The position numbers and the translations under genes were made by a program. A model generated the notes under the pieces. That model was not told the origin of the DNA. It did no database searches and saw nothing but the letters and a program-made list of their open reading frames with translations. Below, one piece after another: positions 11,489-26,400 of a DNA stretch of 64,000 nucleotides. Origin of the DNA: Branchiostoma floridae. Lineage: Eukaryota; Chordata; Leptocardii; Amphioxiformes; Branchiostomatidae. Numbering within the stretch: the first letter of the stretch is position 1; every line of letters begins with the position of its first letter. Location: assembly GCF_000003815.2 (NCBI RefSeq), contig NC_049983.1, positions 3,262,906 through 3,326,905 on the forward strand, given 5' to 3'.

Positions 11489-14400
11489 CATCACCCAAAC
11501 ATACATATCTATATAGGTATATCTATCTATCTATATCTATCTATATATATATATATATAAACAGAGATATATACAAAGAATCACGAGAATGTTTGACAGA
11601 CATAGACATCACAATAAGTAATTGTGATGCCTACGTATGCTTTACCAACAGGTCAAAAAAGCTGCTAACACAATTCAATGATTAAGTTTTTAGGCAAATG
11701 TGGATTCGTATTATGTTTCTAAGCATTCCGTGTGATGGGACAGAGTGTTTTCTGTAGCAGAAATGTGTCATCCATATTTCTAACACTTGAGAATGATATC
11801 TGCTTTGTTTACCTTACAGGGAGCTGCCCACATCCATATACTCCCTCGTCCAAAGGGCTTTGCTCAAGGGAAATCCTACTCCAAAGTGGCTGTTGGCTAT
11901 TCCGATCCTTCATTTCTTAAGAGGCGACTCACGACCCTTTAAGCAGCCGGACGAAGAAGCCAAGGTTGGAGACCGTTTGTGGTTTGGCTTGGAAGGAATG
12001 GACAAACTATGGACATCGGCAAAGCGGTGCAGGTATGAACAATGGGAGGTTTATGGGTTAGAGGTAACTTTTTGCACACACACACCGTATTTCTCTCCAT
12101 CTCCTTTACCAGGCAAAAATAGGCTGTAACAACATTATCTACGTGCAAACATGGAACAGTCCAAAATAAATAAGTTAACCTCTATGCAAGAATGGACTCT
12201 TCCAAATTTTGGTCTGATCACCCATCCAAAATTTGAATCGTTCTTTAGAAAATCAAAATGAATTAGGAAAATGGATCCAGCTTATAATGCAAAAGCCAAA
12301 TGTGTGTGTGTGTGTTTGTCGAAATGGTTTTGGACTGGTCCGCTACTGTTGCATAGAGTGAAATAGAAATACAGGTATGATAGCGAAATATAAAGATATC
12401 CGTGAAAAGATCAAGTATTTGTGCTACTTTATGCAATGTATTCATTCCATACTTTTGTGTTGTTTTTTTTAATTTACAGGCCGCCAATAAAAGACTTCCT
12501 TGGCAGCATCGGTGATTTGCTGCGTTGTGATCCTTTGCTACCGAGAGTAGTTGCTACAGTTCTTGAATTGGATGAACTTGAAGCAGTGTTCATCAAGAGA
12601 TGTTTTGCGCCTTCAGTGTCCATTGCCACCATTGGCTTGGCAACCATGTTGCAGAAGTCAAAATATAACTATCTAGACACCAATGACTTGCAGGTATCTC
12701 ACTTTGATAAGATTGATAGTTAGCCTACTTTTTTTTCTTTTTCAGTGTGAGGTGAAACGTAGTACTATAGTTTTCTTTTTGACGATAACATATTCTTTTA
12801 TTATCATTAGAACGTTCGTCGGGCAATGGAACAAGTTACTGCTCAGTGTAGTGAGGACTCGTCTGCGATTACTATGTGAGTAATGCTTTTTGTGTTATAT
12901 ACTGGAACATGAGGAACGATAACTCTAATAACATGATTAGTTATGTACACGCACGGAAAGACATACGCTTGCGCTGCCGCGTGCTGGCACACACGTATGA
13001 GCTGCGTATACAGTAAACGCACTATTTGTGCATGCCCAAATCTCTAAAGGGTAGTGTACATATACCTGCGTTCCTAGAATATACACAAAACGACCGAGCT
13101 GCGTATGAGGGGCGTATGGCGCTTACGGCAGCGTATTGACGAAATTTGATACGCGCAACTCATACGGACTTGAATACACGCGCACGTATGAATGGGGACT
13201 TAATGCCCCTTCACACGTGCACAGTGTAAATGTCCATTTTTGAGTTGTCGACTTTTCCTGCAACAGGTTTCAAACTACCGAAGACAATGGGAGGACAATC
13301 CGTGAAATGTGTTCTGTGTGTGAGTACTCGCTTGGCGTCATCGTGAGGGAGAGTTTGAGCTGCTATGCCGTCGTGGCAAGTGCCGTCTCCGTGGTTGCCT
13401 CGTGCATGCGACTTGCGTCGGCTATGCTAAAGCCCAAAGGCCAGGAAGTGGAGGATGCAGACGCCGCACACGTGACAAGGAAGGAGCTCACGGACAGGAT
13501 TGCCCAATGCTACAAGTCCACGTCAGAAGCTGTTCATGCCTGGCTTAAGAAAAATCTTTGCAATGCAATAGCCAGTAGAAAAATGCGTGGAGACTACGAA
13601 AGCGCTCTCACATACCCAGACGAGCCGAAGGTAATCATAGGCAATTCTATAATGTTGCATAATGTAATGTGTAATATATAATGTGCAGTGTAATGAGATG
13701 TATTGTGATACAATGTGTATATTTGTCTTCGCCAAAAAGGTTATAAGTTTGGTAGCTTCGGTTATGTGGGGATGTATAAGACCAGTATAACTGGAGAATG
13801 CATGGGTGGATTAATATTCGGCATGGGGGTAGCTATAGGTCCTGATGAGACTTGGAAACGATTAGATTGTGTACGTGTGATATTTGGATGAAGATGATCA
13901 ATTAGTGCAATTTTTGCAAATTAGGAACTTATTTGCATATTAAAAAATACACTTAATACATCAGTTGTAAAGGTTAAGATCATTTGGCACCAGCAAAGGT
14001 ATAGGGTCGTGAAAATAGTTTCTTATACGTTGCTTGGAGCAGACAGATCATCTTGTTATGAAATAAATTGTGAACTGTGACTTTGAGCGCAACAGTAATA
14101 AGTTTATGCAATCACATCCAACATATCATCTACTTTTTGTAAAGATATGGGGCCGGCTCGTGGACATAACATTTGGGGAAGAAGATGTCGACGCAAAATG
14201 GAGACAGTCTCTCACAGACCGACTTAACGAAAGAATCAAACAGGTAAACCCTTTTTTTGGTCTACTGTTTTTATACCGATTTTTTTATACCGATTTTTAA
14301 AATGAGTGTTGTGTGAATTAGTTCAATAAAGCTCGCTTAACATATTTGCCGTTATTGGAATTGCAGATTAGTCTTGTGTACCAAGCCGAGCTGTTCTGTC

Positions 14401-17400
14401 AACTTGACTTGGAGAAGTTGAACAGTGTGGTCGCGGAATGTTTCACCAGCGCCGCATTTACAGCTGTGGAGAGTCTATGCGAGGTAAACCACCTACTAAT
14501 CGGATTGTGTTTCGTAAAACTCTTTTTGTCTAAGTTGTTTTCCAATATCAATATCGACCGAATAACATTTATTCTATTTCAAATCAATCCATCATGAGTT
14601 TAACATGATGTGCCTTTTGGCGAAAGGATACCATAGTATAACCATGCTGAATGTACATGTTTTAGACTTCTATCCTTCAGTATCTCCCAAATTGATTTGC
14701 TTACCTACATTGTCTTTCTATCATTCAAGTAGTCAGAATCGAACCTGCGTCCTAGAAATACGCTTGTTTCGCACACTGCTTAATTGCTCTCCTCTTTTAT
14801 TCATTGAGAAAACTTTAATAACATATACACACAACTACAGTTCATAGCTTGGACGCTTTCGAGACGTGCTCTGTCCCTTTATCAACCCGGTATATCTTAT
14901 CTGATCGTGACAAGGCAGTCATAAACAGGCCTGAGATAGTTGCGCCCCCTGTCCCTGTTGTCGGCGGATCTGGATGGCCTCCCGCACACCCCTCGCAAAC
15001 CAATCGGGATCCTGATCAGTCCATCTACATTGTCCCAGTCTATCTTGTGCTGTTCCGTGCTTACATGTTCCACCACAAGCGATGACACCCCCTAGTGGTC
15101 TTTCCGACCACTACGGGCCCGTCTACAGGAACATAGGAGACCAAGCATTCTCTTTTGACAGCAAAAAGACATATTCTCTGGTTGACAGGTTAGCAGAGCA
15201 CAAACCAAACCGAGTTCTATATCTAGGAAGCAGGTTCGTCTCTGTGTAGAAAAATGGCTTCTAACTTTGAATTTATTTTTCTCTACGTAGACCAAACAGG
15301 AGGGTGAGTTTTTGAATAAAATCGCAGCCTTCTCACCAGCAGCAGAGAAGTACGGGAAACTTTTTTCGTACGTGTTGCGAAAAACATGGCATCGTATTGA
15401 CGAAATATGTGAAGCGTCACTTTTGCGGCATCTTTTGACATGGCAACCATTCCTTGGATTCTTCAAGATGTACGGTAAGCATGAATCTCCCTTTTTACTT
15501 TTTCTTCATTCATTTTGTTTGCAATAGTGAGGTACTGGGTTAGTACATGATATTGCAAATAAGCCCATCGCAAAGCCAGAAAGAATGCAGTCCTAACATG
15601 GGAAACAGATGTCCTGGCCCTCTCACCAACCCTTATCACGTTTATTATTTCACTAGTAAGAGTACAAAGCCTATTAGTAAAATATGTCTATTAGTAAAAT
15701 AATGTGATAGCACCCCACTATCCCATTATTTCACTAGTAAAAGTACAAAGATTGTGTCTATTAGTCAAATAATGTGATAGTACCCTCTATGTAATTATTT
15801 CACCGGTAATAGGAATTAAGATTGTGTCTATTAGTGAAGAATGTGACAGCACCCCTCTATCCCATTTTTTCACTAGTAATAGAAATTACGATGGTGTCTA
15901 TTAGTGAAAGAATGCAACAGCAGCCCTCTAACACAATATTTCACTAGGTAGAGAAAAAAGATTGCGTCTATTAGTGAAAGAATGCGATAGCACCCATCTA
16001 TCACATTTTGTCACTGGTAATAGAAATTAAGATGGTGTCTATTAGTGAAAGAATGCGATAGCACCCCTCTATCACATTTTGTCACTAGTTATATTTCAGC
16101 CATACCATATTGTATTCGTAATGTTTCTTCTTCTTTCTTTCTTCTCCTGTCAAATCTTCAAAACGCGTTATCTCCGTCATTCGTGGACCGAATGACCTGA
16201 AATTTGGCACAGGGGTAGAGTGGGCCAATACCACTAGGCGTTTTTTGGGGGCTATTCTTATCATATCTGCCTTTAAAATGATTTTATTGAGGTTTTTGTC
16301 AATTTTTATGTATATTTTGGCTCTCTGTACTCTGGTATTACAACCGAATGACCTGAAATTTGGTACAGAGGTGCTTTGATCACATGCCAACATAGATGCA
16401 ATAACAGTTTTAGCATATCGTACAACAAAATGCTTAATGTTGTGATTTTTGGTCATTTTTTGGGACATTTTTTTGGACATTTCTGGCTCTTGTACCCTCT
16501 CTTTACAACCAAATGACCTGTAATTTGGTATAGGAGTGCCCTTTACATATGCGCACATGGATTCAATAAAAATTTAACAAAACATACAGTACAACAAACT
16601 GCTTAATTTTGCATTTTGCATTTTGCATTTTTGGGCCATTTTTTGATATGACATTTTTAGCCACTGTACCCTCAGTTTACAACCAAATGACCTGAAATTT
16701 GGTAAAGGGGTGCTTAAGATATTTATTCATATGACCAATGTATAATTTTGGGCATGAACCACATCAAAATGATATATTTGGGGATTTATTTTTGGTCATT
16801 TTCCAATGGCCAGAGAGGTCAATGACCTCAAGATCGTTGACCCACACCTGCAGACTGCACGTGCACATGTCTATTTAACTTAATTAAAATCTTATTTGGT
16901 AACCATTCACGTATCCTGACGGGGTTCGGCAGCCAATCAGCGAGCCTATTGTTATCTGGAAGAGTCTATTGCTGCACAGAGGGGGTAATTTAAAAAAAAA
17001 TTATCTTTCAACAGGAGTATTTTTGGACTGGTCTATTTTGCACTTTTTACATGGGATGTGCTGGTATAGTCCATTCTTGGACGAAGGTGGTCATTTAAAA
17101 ATCATTTTTGGACTTCCATGATTATGTCAAAGTCCTATTTTACCCCACCTTACACAGGGGTATCACTGGAAGAGTCCATTCTTAGACGGAGGGGGGTTTT
17201 TTAGAATTCAGTTTTGGACAGGTGATGATTGAAAATTCCATTTTTAGCAGAAGTGTTTTTAGACTGGTCTATTTTACCTTTTCATGCACGGGGGACCTCT
17301 TTTGCTAAGTTCAATTTTGGACTGAGTTTCTTGTTCAAAGGCCATGCTTTCAGCGGGAGTATTTCTGGACTGGTCTATTGTGCAAATTCTATTGGGGTGT

Positions 17401-20400
17401 ACCGAAAGAGTCCATTCTGGTACGGGGTAAGATTCCTTTTTGGGCTAAACAGTGATTAGTAAAAGTGATTTTTAATCAGAAGTGTTCCATTTTCACACAT
17501 GGATGATTTTGGAACAGTCTATTGTTGCATGGGGAGGGAGATGGCTGAAATATGCTGTATTTGCTCTTAAGCAAATGTCGGCCTTTCTAGTAATAGAAAT
17601 TAAGAATGTGTCTATTAGTGAAAGAATATGATAGCACCCCTCTATCACATTATTTCACAAGTGATAGTAATTAAGAATGTGTCTATTAGTGAAAGAATGT
17701 GATAGCACCCCTCTATCACATCATTTTACTAGTAATAGAAATCAAGATGGTGTCTATTAGGAAAGAATATGATAGCACCCCTCTGTCACATTATTTCATA
17801 AGTAACAGTAATTAAGAATGTGGCTATTAGGAAAGAATATGATAGCACCCCTCTATCATATTATTTTACTAGTAATAGAAATTAAGATTGTGTCCATTAG
17901 TGAAAGAATATGATAGCACCCCTCTTCCACATTATTTCACTAGTTATAGTAAATTAAGATGGTGTCTATTCAAAAATAAATTACACATCAGTGCGGCGTG
18001 TTAAGGTATGTTGCTAATTATCACTTAATTAGGTACTGATACATTTGACTTTTTTCTTTTCAAAAGCTGGAGCATCAGTTTTGAAAGAAACACTCGATGG
18101 AGACTGTCAAGAAAAGATCGCTGTGGCCGTTTCAGAATTGGAAGATGTGCAGAAGAAGCTGTTGGATGGAACCCTCACCGTGGAATCGTTAGAGATACTA
18201 ATCAAATGCAGCTGTCGGTTCCTTGAACTTTGCAAAATAATCCACCCGTACAACCAAGGTGGCGAAGAAAGTGAGAAGACCCAACAGAAACCAAAGCAGA
18301 TCTACGAAGAAATCTTCAGCACTGCCCTTGATCGCCGAAGGGTCGAGCTCGAGGCATTCAAAGAAGAACGGAGACAGTTGCAGACATTCCTGGGCATGAC
18401 TGAGATCATTGGTCAAGGTAAGTTCGTTTTTACCATGATTCATGGGTCTTTCTTCAACTTTAGGTCCACTTTTGCTATTACATTATGAATTTTATAGTGG
18501 AATCCGAGTTTTAATTTCTTTTAAAAACATAAAAGGTTATTGCAATTAATGACAATGCGAACTTTATGATTAGTCGACAGAAGCACGCTACAGCAGAAAG
18601 TGGACGCCAACATTGACAACCTTCCCGTTGATGACCTCTGTGCTGCCGTCAAATTTGATCAAATTGATGACATACAAGCTACAGCAAACGGCTTTGACCT
18701 TAACGAAGTACCAAGGGTGACATACTTTAACATTGCGCCACGCATGAAAGCAATACTGGGTCCAGTGGGACGATTAGAAAACAGTATCGTCTTCCATGCC
18801 ATTTGGAAGGAGCAGGCAGAGGAGTCGCGAAGCAGGATACGGAAACAGAGAGATGCAGAGCTTGACGAGATGCCACACCTGTCTGAAGCGACAGAGGAGA
18901 ATCCAATTGTGCTCTCCATAGATCAGGTGGTCACCGAGGTTTGCCAGCCAGCCCTTAAGGCGTGGGAGAAGCAAAGAGAAGACATAGAAACGGGAGAAAT
19001 CACCTTTGAAGACGTCGACAGGCATTTCGGAGGCACAATGGGCAAGGAACAAGACTTGCACCAAGAAATAGCGACGTTATCAAACAATCCTAAGGCCTGC
19101 TGGGTGAAGGAGAGAACAGACCAGATCAGACAGTATCACCTGCTTGAACAGTATACAGACAAGGCTAGAAGTGTTAATGACGTTAGACATACCTATCAAC
19201 TGGAGGGAGACTTCAGCTCTGTACAGACGTTACTGGACTCTGTGAGTATTTGTGCTGGTTTTGAAATTCATGTCAATGAATGTAACATAAAAGTTACTGC
19301 AGAGATAAACAAATCATATTTTGCGCTTTGATTTTTCCACTCGTGTTGCAAATGCAGTGTGACCCACCTTGCTAATTATGCCCTTTACTCTCTGAATATT
19401 GAGATCCAGAATTCTACAATTACATCCTGTTTAGCTAATCCATCAAATGTATCATGTTCCCTTAAATAGAAAAATGCGTCATTCAAAATGCGGCCATTGA
19501 GATCCATTGACGACTCTGTCTTCCAAGCAACTTCGATGCTCGCTGATTTGACAGAAGCGACTTCAGATGCTCTTAATACCTTCGTTCTATCAAAACCTTT
19601 GGTGGAGTGGATGCGAGTGCACACTAAAGGTATGGGGTTCCATAATTCCTCTTGTTGAGAATGTATTACTACTTCTTTTAGAACTTATCTTATTACCGCA
19701 AGACATTCATTATATACGCATTGAACATAGAGATATCTGCGTACCATGTATTGTGAAGTGCATTATACCTCGCATTATATCTGTTGCTACATCTGAGTCA
19801 TTCTCTCGTTTTCAGACACAAAAGAGCTGAAGGTGTTTGCTGATCTGGCCAGTATATCGGCTGGGGAGACAGACATTGAGATCGACAGGGTTAACATGCT
19901 TCTGTCAGCAGGCATCGGCTACGGGCCTTTGATCTACGACCTCAAAAAAGATGCTGGGTTTACTGAAATGATGCAGGCTGTCAAAAGGCTCGAGACATAT
20001 CTGACACAGGACCCCAACCTACCAAAGAAATTGGTTCGTATACCTAATACATCAACATAGCGTGTGTACAATCTTTATTTCCTCCAAGAGCAAGAAAGTA
20101 TACCTTGATCTATGTAATGCAGTTTCAATATATATTTGATATATTTTTCTCATATGTATTGAAAGGAAAAAAAGTATCAGTTGAAAGGAAAATTTCTATG
20201 CAATGCAGCCTAAATATACATTCTATATTACCACTACAGTTTATACTATTGCACATTAGTGGTTTAGAAACAAAGTACCTCTATATCCACAAAACTATAT
20301 TGAGAATCGAGATCAAGAATCAAAGACAAGTAACACTTGTGCTATCTTCCTACCAAAAATCATGACGATTCGTCAACCCTTTCCTGACTTATTCTCTTTA

Positions 20401-23400
20401 AAGTCTGAAACAAAACCGGCCCATGCAGTTTCAAATTCTACACCACCCACACTTTCATAAACAATCGCGACCACAGCAGAACTCGTTATATCAAAACCTG
20501 AATTCCGCTGCAGTACCGTAACAAGCCGCTAGGGGCTCCTCGGAACTCACTGTCATACCAAATATCAGTCCAATTCAACCAGTCTTTCCCCAGTTATGCT
20601 GTTCATTCACATACATACAAACATACATAGAAACAATGAAAACATAACCTTCATAGTAAAAAGTAACAAGGAAACTTGCGACGTTTGTATACCCTATTGC
20701 CCATAGTTGCTGCAAACTGTATAAACAAGGCTTACCTTTCAGTCCACTGGACGAATATTGAAGTTATTGATCTTTTATAGCGTGACATGAAGAACCATCT
20801 GGCGTGGCTTACACACGTTCAAGAATCACACGGATCCGTAGAAAAGTCGTCTCTCTCGCAGGCCGAGGCGATAAATGCCAAGGGCATCTACGAGATCGGC
20901 GACATTATCCAACCAAAGGACATACACGTATGTGTGCCTTTTTCTGCAATTTAGAATTCTGAATGTCAGCCTTTATATGCGAAAAATATTACTTGCATTA
21001 TATAGGATTTTATCAGATTATCTTATTGCGTTAAATCCAGCAATGTTTACTCATTATTTTCTGTTCATCGTCAGGAACCACTCGATGGTGTCATTTCTTT
21101 ACGACTCAGCCAGGCCGAGGGCGACGCTGATGACCGACACTACAGTGTCAGTAACTTAAAGACACTGCAAAGCAAGCTCATGTTGATTGCAGGGACTGCA
21201 GACAAAGGGAAGGAGGAGGTGGAAAAGTTCGTGGAGGTAAGATGATTTTCATACTGTTCTTGTGTAACGCAGGATTGCAGGACATTTACCTGCTAATAAT
21301 TTTCTCCCAGGCCTACCATTGATATTATGCTGATCATCTGATGAATTGTCACAATTTTCGGTCATCATATTTGAATTTATCTACAGGTCTTCAACGGTGT
21401 AAGTCGTCTTGGAAATGTGTACCTCCGTCTGCGCAAAACTGGCTCGGTGCTGTTTGATAAGTGGACATGCACTGTATTCTGTGATCCAAACAAGAAAGTC
21501 AAAGCTATCATCGACTTTGGCTTTGGGTCGTCGACTCTTACAGGAAAAGACAAAGACCTTGTAACAGAGGTCACTAATCTAGCAAAGCTCATGGAGTCGT
21601 GCCTGGAAGGCTGGCTTGAGTTTGTCGACTTTAAAAGAGGTGTATATCCTGAGCTAAACAACTTCACTACCGAGCAAATCGTGGTTCTTCGCAGGGAACT
21701 CGCAAACGTCGTGAATGGCGCAAAGGCATCCTCCCAAGCAATCGTGTTGTTGGACAGTGTCAAGACGCTCTGCACAGTGAATGACCTACAAGAAGCTTTC
21801 TCAATGATAGACCTCGATGATGAGATAACTGTTGACATTGGCGACGAAGCCTTGGTAGAGGATGGCCAAGAAGGTGCATCTAGCCCAGAAGGCCTGGATC
21901 AGGAGGCACTTCTGAGAGAACTTCACAAACTTGTTTCAGACCTTTCAGATGACGTGGCTAATGCTGCTCTTAAAGTCTCTAAAAGGGGAACATTCGATGA
22001 GACTCTTAATGAAGCCATGGATTGGTGCATCATGAACCACAACAATGAAGAATTAGCTCAGAAGATCCTTGTAGAAAATAAAGACGACACCGCAGACCAG
22101 AATGAACTAGATTTGGCAGAAGCAAATCTAGAACAGACTAAAGAACAAGTTGACCCCCGAGAAAACGCTTCAAGGCTTGCTCCACTGATGAGCGCGTCTA
22201 GCCTTGGTGACCTTACACGCAGATTTGTGGATGAAGCCAAAGAGAGAGATGAGTGAGTAAAGTCAATTTTTGTTTTGTCCCTCGAAAAGAAAATATGGCC
22301 ACACCTATTTTAACTTGTTGTTTCATTGATTTTGTTTAGAAACAATAAAAAGCGATAGGGCAAAATTAAAAAAAAAAAAAGAATGAAAAATTCTGCTCGA
22401 ATGGATCAGGGCTGGGGGTGGAAATCGTGTCATGAGTATATTTTTGTTTTTATCAAAAAAAGTAAACAAAGAATTAATTAGTATTACGTAGTAATTCCAG
22501 GGCCTTTAAATAGAAAAAGTCGGGAAGGTTTGACGGATCATCGTGTTTTTGATAATGTAGGTTCGGAGATGCCTCCCATAATTAGGTCTGTTATCATATA
22601 GCCAGGCCCCATTCCATATTGGTTATGACATCGTAACACACCGGTGTTGATTCTGTTTAATACCTGACCAATCAGAAGGGGCGAAACACAGGAAAGTAAC
22701 CAATTAGAATAGAACAGAGCATGGAGGAAAGATCATGAATACAGTACCTTAAACAGTAAACGTTTTAAAAGATTTGACATGCCAAAACTGCAATGTTTCG
22801 AATATTTTCTGTGGAAATTTTGCTTTCAAAATGCAATCTGCAATCTCCTTATACCCCTGTCACATTTGGCGAAAATCCATCGGACGACGATTCTGCAGCA
22901 ATCGAGCGTCTCTTATGATTATAATTTTATTGCCCAACAATTGTACAAGGTACAAAGTATGGTTTATGTGTCACAGGGACGGTTTTCAGACAAAAAATAC
23001 GCGCAACCCTCTGTCGATCGTAAGTATGGCCGATCTTTTATCGATACACCCGAAGATCGTGGAGAATATGCCAGGGGTATTAAAACTGTATGTACCAAAG
23101 AACAAAGGTAAATTTTTAGAAATTCGAAAAGTAATTTACACGTACCCAGGGATCTATGTGTCATACAGGAGTTTGCAACTTTGGGTAGGCTATATGATAA
23201 TAAAGTTAATGATCTTCCTGTTCCTCAATGTATATAGCGTCATAACACCAGCCTCATAAAACCGGTGGTTGTAGCAAAGGACCAGGCATTATGACACTAT
23301 ATACACCTTGGGGCGGGTCATTAACCCTTCATTAAGGCAAACCGCATTAATCCACAACATTTCATAATATGACACTCAAATGCCTGACAAATGTTAATAA

Positions 23401-26400
23401 AAATAGCGGTATCGATAGACATCAATTATACAGCTTGTCACCTAGTTTTTATCATTAATGAGAAATTGTTAGAATAGCATAGAGTTAAATGACGAAAATG
23501 ACATTCTTTTGACATTTGGTGCCTATCAAATTAGATGTAAAGCATGAAAGTGAGAGTCTCATTTAAATAATGGATTAGAAAATGCTACGATATATTTCTT
23601 TACTGAGATTTTCGTACAAGGAAAGGATTGTTATTTAGGTAGAGAAGATGATCAGCTAATACTTTTTATGCAAATAAGTATGAAGGCGATGCACCAACAA
23701 ATCCTATGTTTGATGCAGGACTCTTGTGAAGAAAGTCACCGACATTTGGCACTGCTACTTGAAGTCCATCCAGTTTGAGAACATGAAAGAGTATTTGAGC
23801 TTGGATCATCTTGGTCATATTCTACAAGCACTGAGCACTAAAGGTAGGCAATTGTTTGTTGAATATTCTGTTTTATACTGTGCGATGAATTCCACTTTTA
23901 CCCACTACGGTATATATACTTATACTTATATGGCCTTTCAGAGCCCACTTCACAGAGAAGACCATGGCCGGATACATATTTGAAAGATGGTGTCCCGAAT
24001 TTGATCGTCTGCCCTACAGGTATGAACTAGATACATGTCCTGTAATCCCAATGTGCTCGTGACAATTGCAAGGAGATAAAAAAAGTTGATTCTTTCACTT
24101 TCACTTTTATTGTCAGAAATGTCTGTTTACATTTTGTTTTTATCTAGGTGACATGTTCAGAACAGTGCTGTCCCTATATTTACATGGGGGCGTCGAATCT
24201 CCTCTGCCATCCTACAGTGAAGTACTCTTGTGTACATCAGAGACCACAACAGAAGAGGTGAGGTATCAAACGTGTCTCAAGAAGAAGAATGCACCATGGC
24301 GAAGTACATGGGCTCTGTGCATCGCATGATATAATTGTATTTTGAACATATGATAGCCAATTCTTGAATAACATCATAAAAGACAAATTCATAATATTTC
24401 GTGGTTCAAAACTGTGTGTGAAATATAAATTTGACTCTAGACAACATGAGCATTACGATTTTACTAGATGAATCCTAACAATCTTTTGTTATGTCTAGAT
24501 CTTGTTACTCTTGAAAAGAGCCATGACTGACCAAACAGGTAGAATATTTTGCTTGGTCAACGTCGATCAGTTGGACCATGACGTCAGTGTGAAAGCCGAA
24601 GAGGAACGTTCAAAGCTGATGCATCATCACACAAGTATGGCCTTACAAATTGTTTTCACCCTCACGGTTAGACACTTGATAAGGACTGTAATCCTTTGTG
24701 TTTTCTTACCTTACAAGCATTTTTCTTTATTGTAATACGCTCGCATATAATCGTGTTGTTTGTGTTGCTTATACATTGCATATACACAGTAATACATGTA
24801 TGGTTTTACCTGGAGCAATAGTATCATCCCTAAATCATGTTTAATTTTATGTCAAGGGTGCCATCTAGTTTTAACATGTGCCAGTGAGAAGCAACACCAG
24901 TCCTACATTGCTACGGCTCTAGAGCAGCATCGGGTGCAGCAATTCGTGTCCTGTTCCGTCAAGGATGTACAAGCTTACCTAACAGCGCAACTTGTCCAGA
25001 ACCATTCAATAAATGCCACTGAACCTGCGAGTACACTTGACTACCAAAGGTATAGCAAAAAAGCTAAAGGATGCTATTTATTTATTCCTTTCATGAATAA
25101 TTCCAGAGACAATTTTCCTCTTTTTCCACCATTAAACCCCTCGTCCTGTTGAGAATTCTTTGCCAATTTAACCCTCTAAGATCAGTAAAGCGTGAGCTAT
25201 TTTGTGCTGCTGCTTCGTCAGATTTACTTCCTCAATCGATGTTATTTGGTGACATTAAAGTGAGAAAACCCGTAAAGAAACTGAACCCACATACAAACAT
25301 TATATATGAAAATCTTGTATATATATATATATGGGCTCAGCAGGACAAGGGTTTAATTGCACATCGCCTATTGCCCAGGAGCTCCGTGCGTGTGATCTCA
25401 TCTGACAGACCTGGTCTGGGGAAGTCTTTGTATGTGCAACGCCTCGCTCAGAAGCTCCATGTCAAAAGGCAACCGACCAGACGTACATCTTGCTATCTAA
25501 AGGTTCCGTTCCATGAGGCTGTCATTGATGTGGACTCCGTCCTATCGGCTCTGAACAAACAAGAGCAAAATCCCGAGAAACCAACACCTTCTATCATCCA
25601 CCTCGACGTGTCTCCAATGGTGAGTTCCAAACGCTGTATGAGAATCCACGGTTAACTGTAAATGTATGTTTTCTTGAAACTGATTATTTTGAATGAGTTT
25701 TAGCCGATATTAACTAGTACATAATCTTTGATATATCATCATCTTCCTTGACAGGTGCGTAAAGGTTTGGACTATTTTCTTTTCAATCTGACGGTTCTCG
25801 GACGTGTGATGGGGAAAGATGGCAAAGTCTGGTTGCGACTCCCATGGGACCTGTACCTCATCGAGAGGACGTCGGACACACCAGATCTTAAGGTCAGTGG
25901 ACGGTATTTCATTTTCAGCTGTAATTGTTATCAAAATTTGCATTGACATGAAAGTATTCGCAATCTTCTTCTTATGTTGCAGATCACCGAAACATCGACC
26001 AACTGCCATTTTCCATTTGTAACATTCCTGCCTTTTGCTACTTGCCGGGCTCCAAATGAGATACTTGCTAGGGACACGCGATTCGAACAGGGAACGGTTG
26101 AAGGTACTCCATTCATTCTGAAAAAGACAAGCCTTTTGCATGATGTGTTCTTTGGTATGTTATACAACAAAACACACATAAAAAAAAACAATGTTTGAAG
26201 GTTTTATTGTACTTTAACTTCCTTTTTATTTGTGTATGATTGACCATTCAATACATTATATTTCGAAATAGCCAACACTAGTATTCAAGTAGTCTCTTTT
26301 AACAATGATCTTTACATCCCTTCATCGACGCATGTGTGCCCATTATGTACCATCTACTTGCAATTAGCCTTTGAGCATGAACTTGTAAATAAACTTTCAT

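Noticed and set aside
10857-11506. Several 60-150-residue ORFs on both strands
   Set aside because: They translate CA/TG microsatellites into His-Thr or Cys-Val runs; no start context, similarity or splice support.
15092-15466. 124-residue minus-strand ORF
   Set aside because: It is antisense to exon 13 of the RNF213-like gene.
16085-16558. 157-residue minus-strand ORF
   Set aside because: It spans the 156-175-bp repeated modules and is itself internally repetitive; no protein-like pattern.
21377-21838. 153-residue minus-strand ORF
   Set aside because: Antisense shadow of the large exon 20, which has clear RNF213 similarity on the plus strand.
22774-23259. 161-residue plus-strand ORF in intron 20
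   Set aside because: No similarity seen; overlaps a possible MITE; phases of exons 20 and 21 join directly without it.
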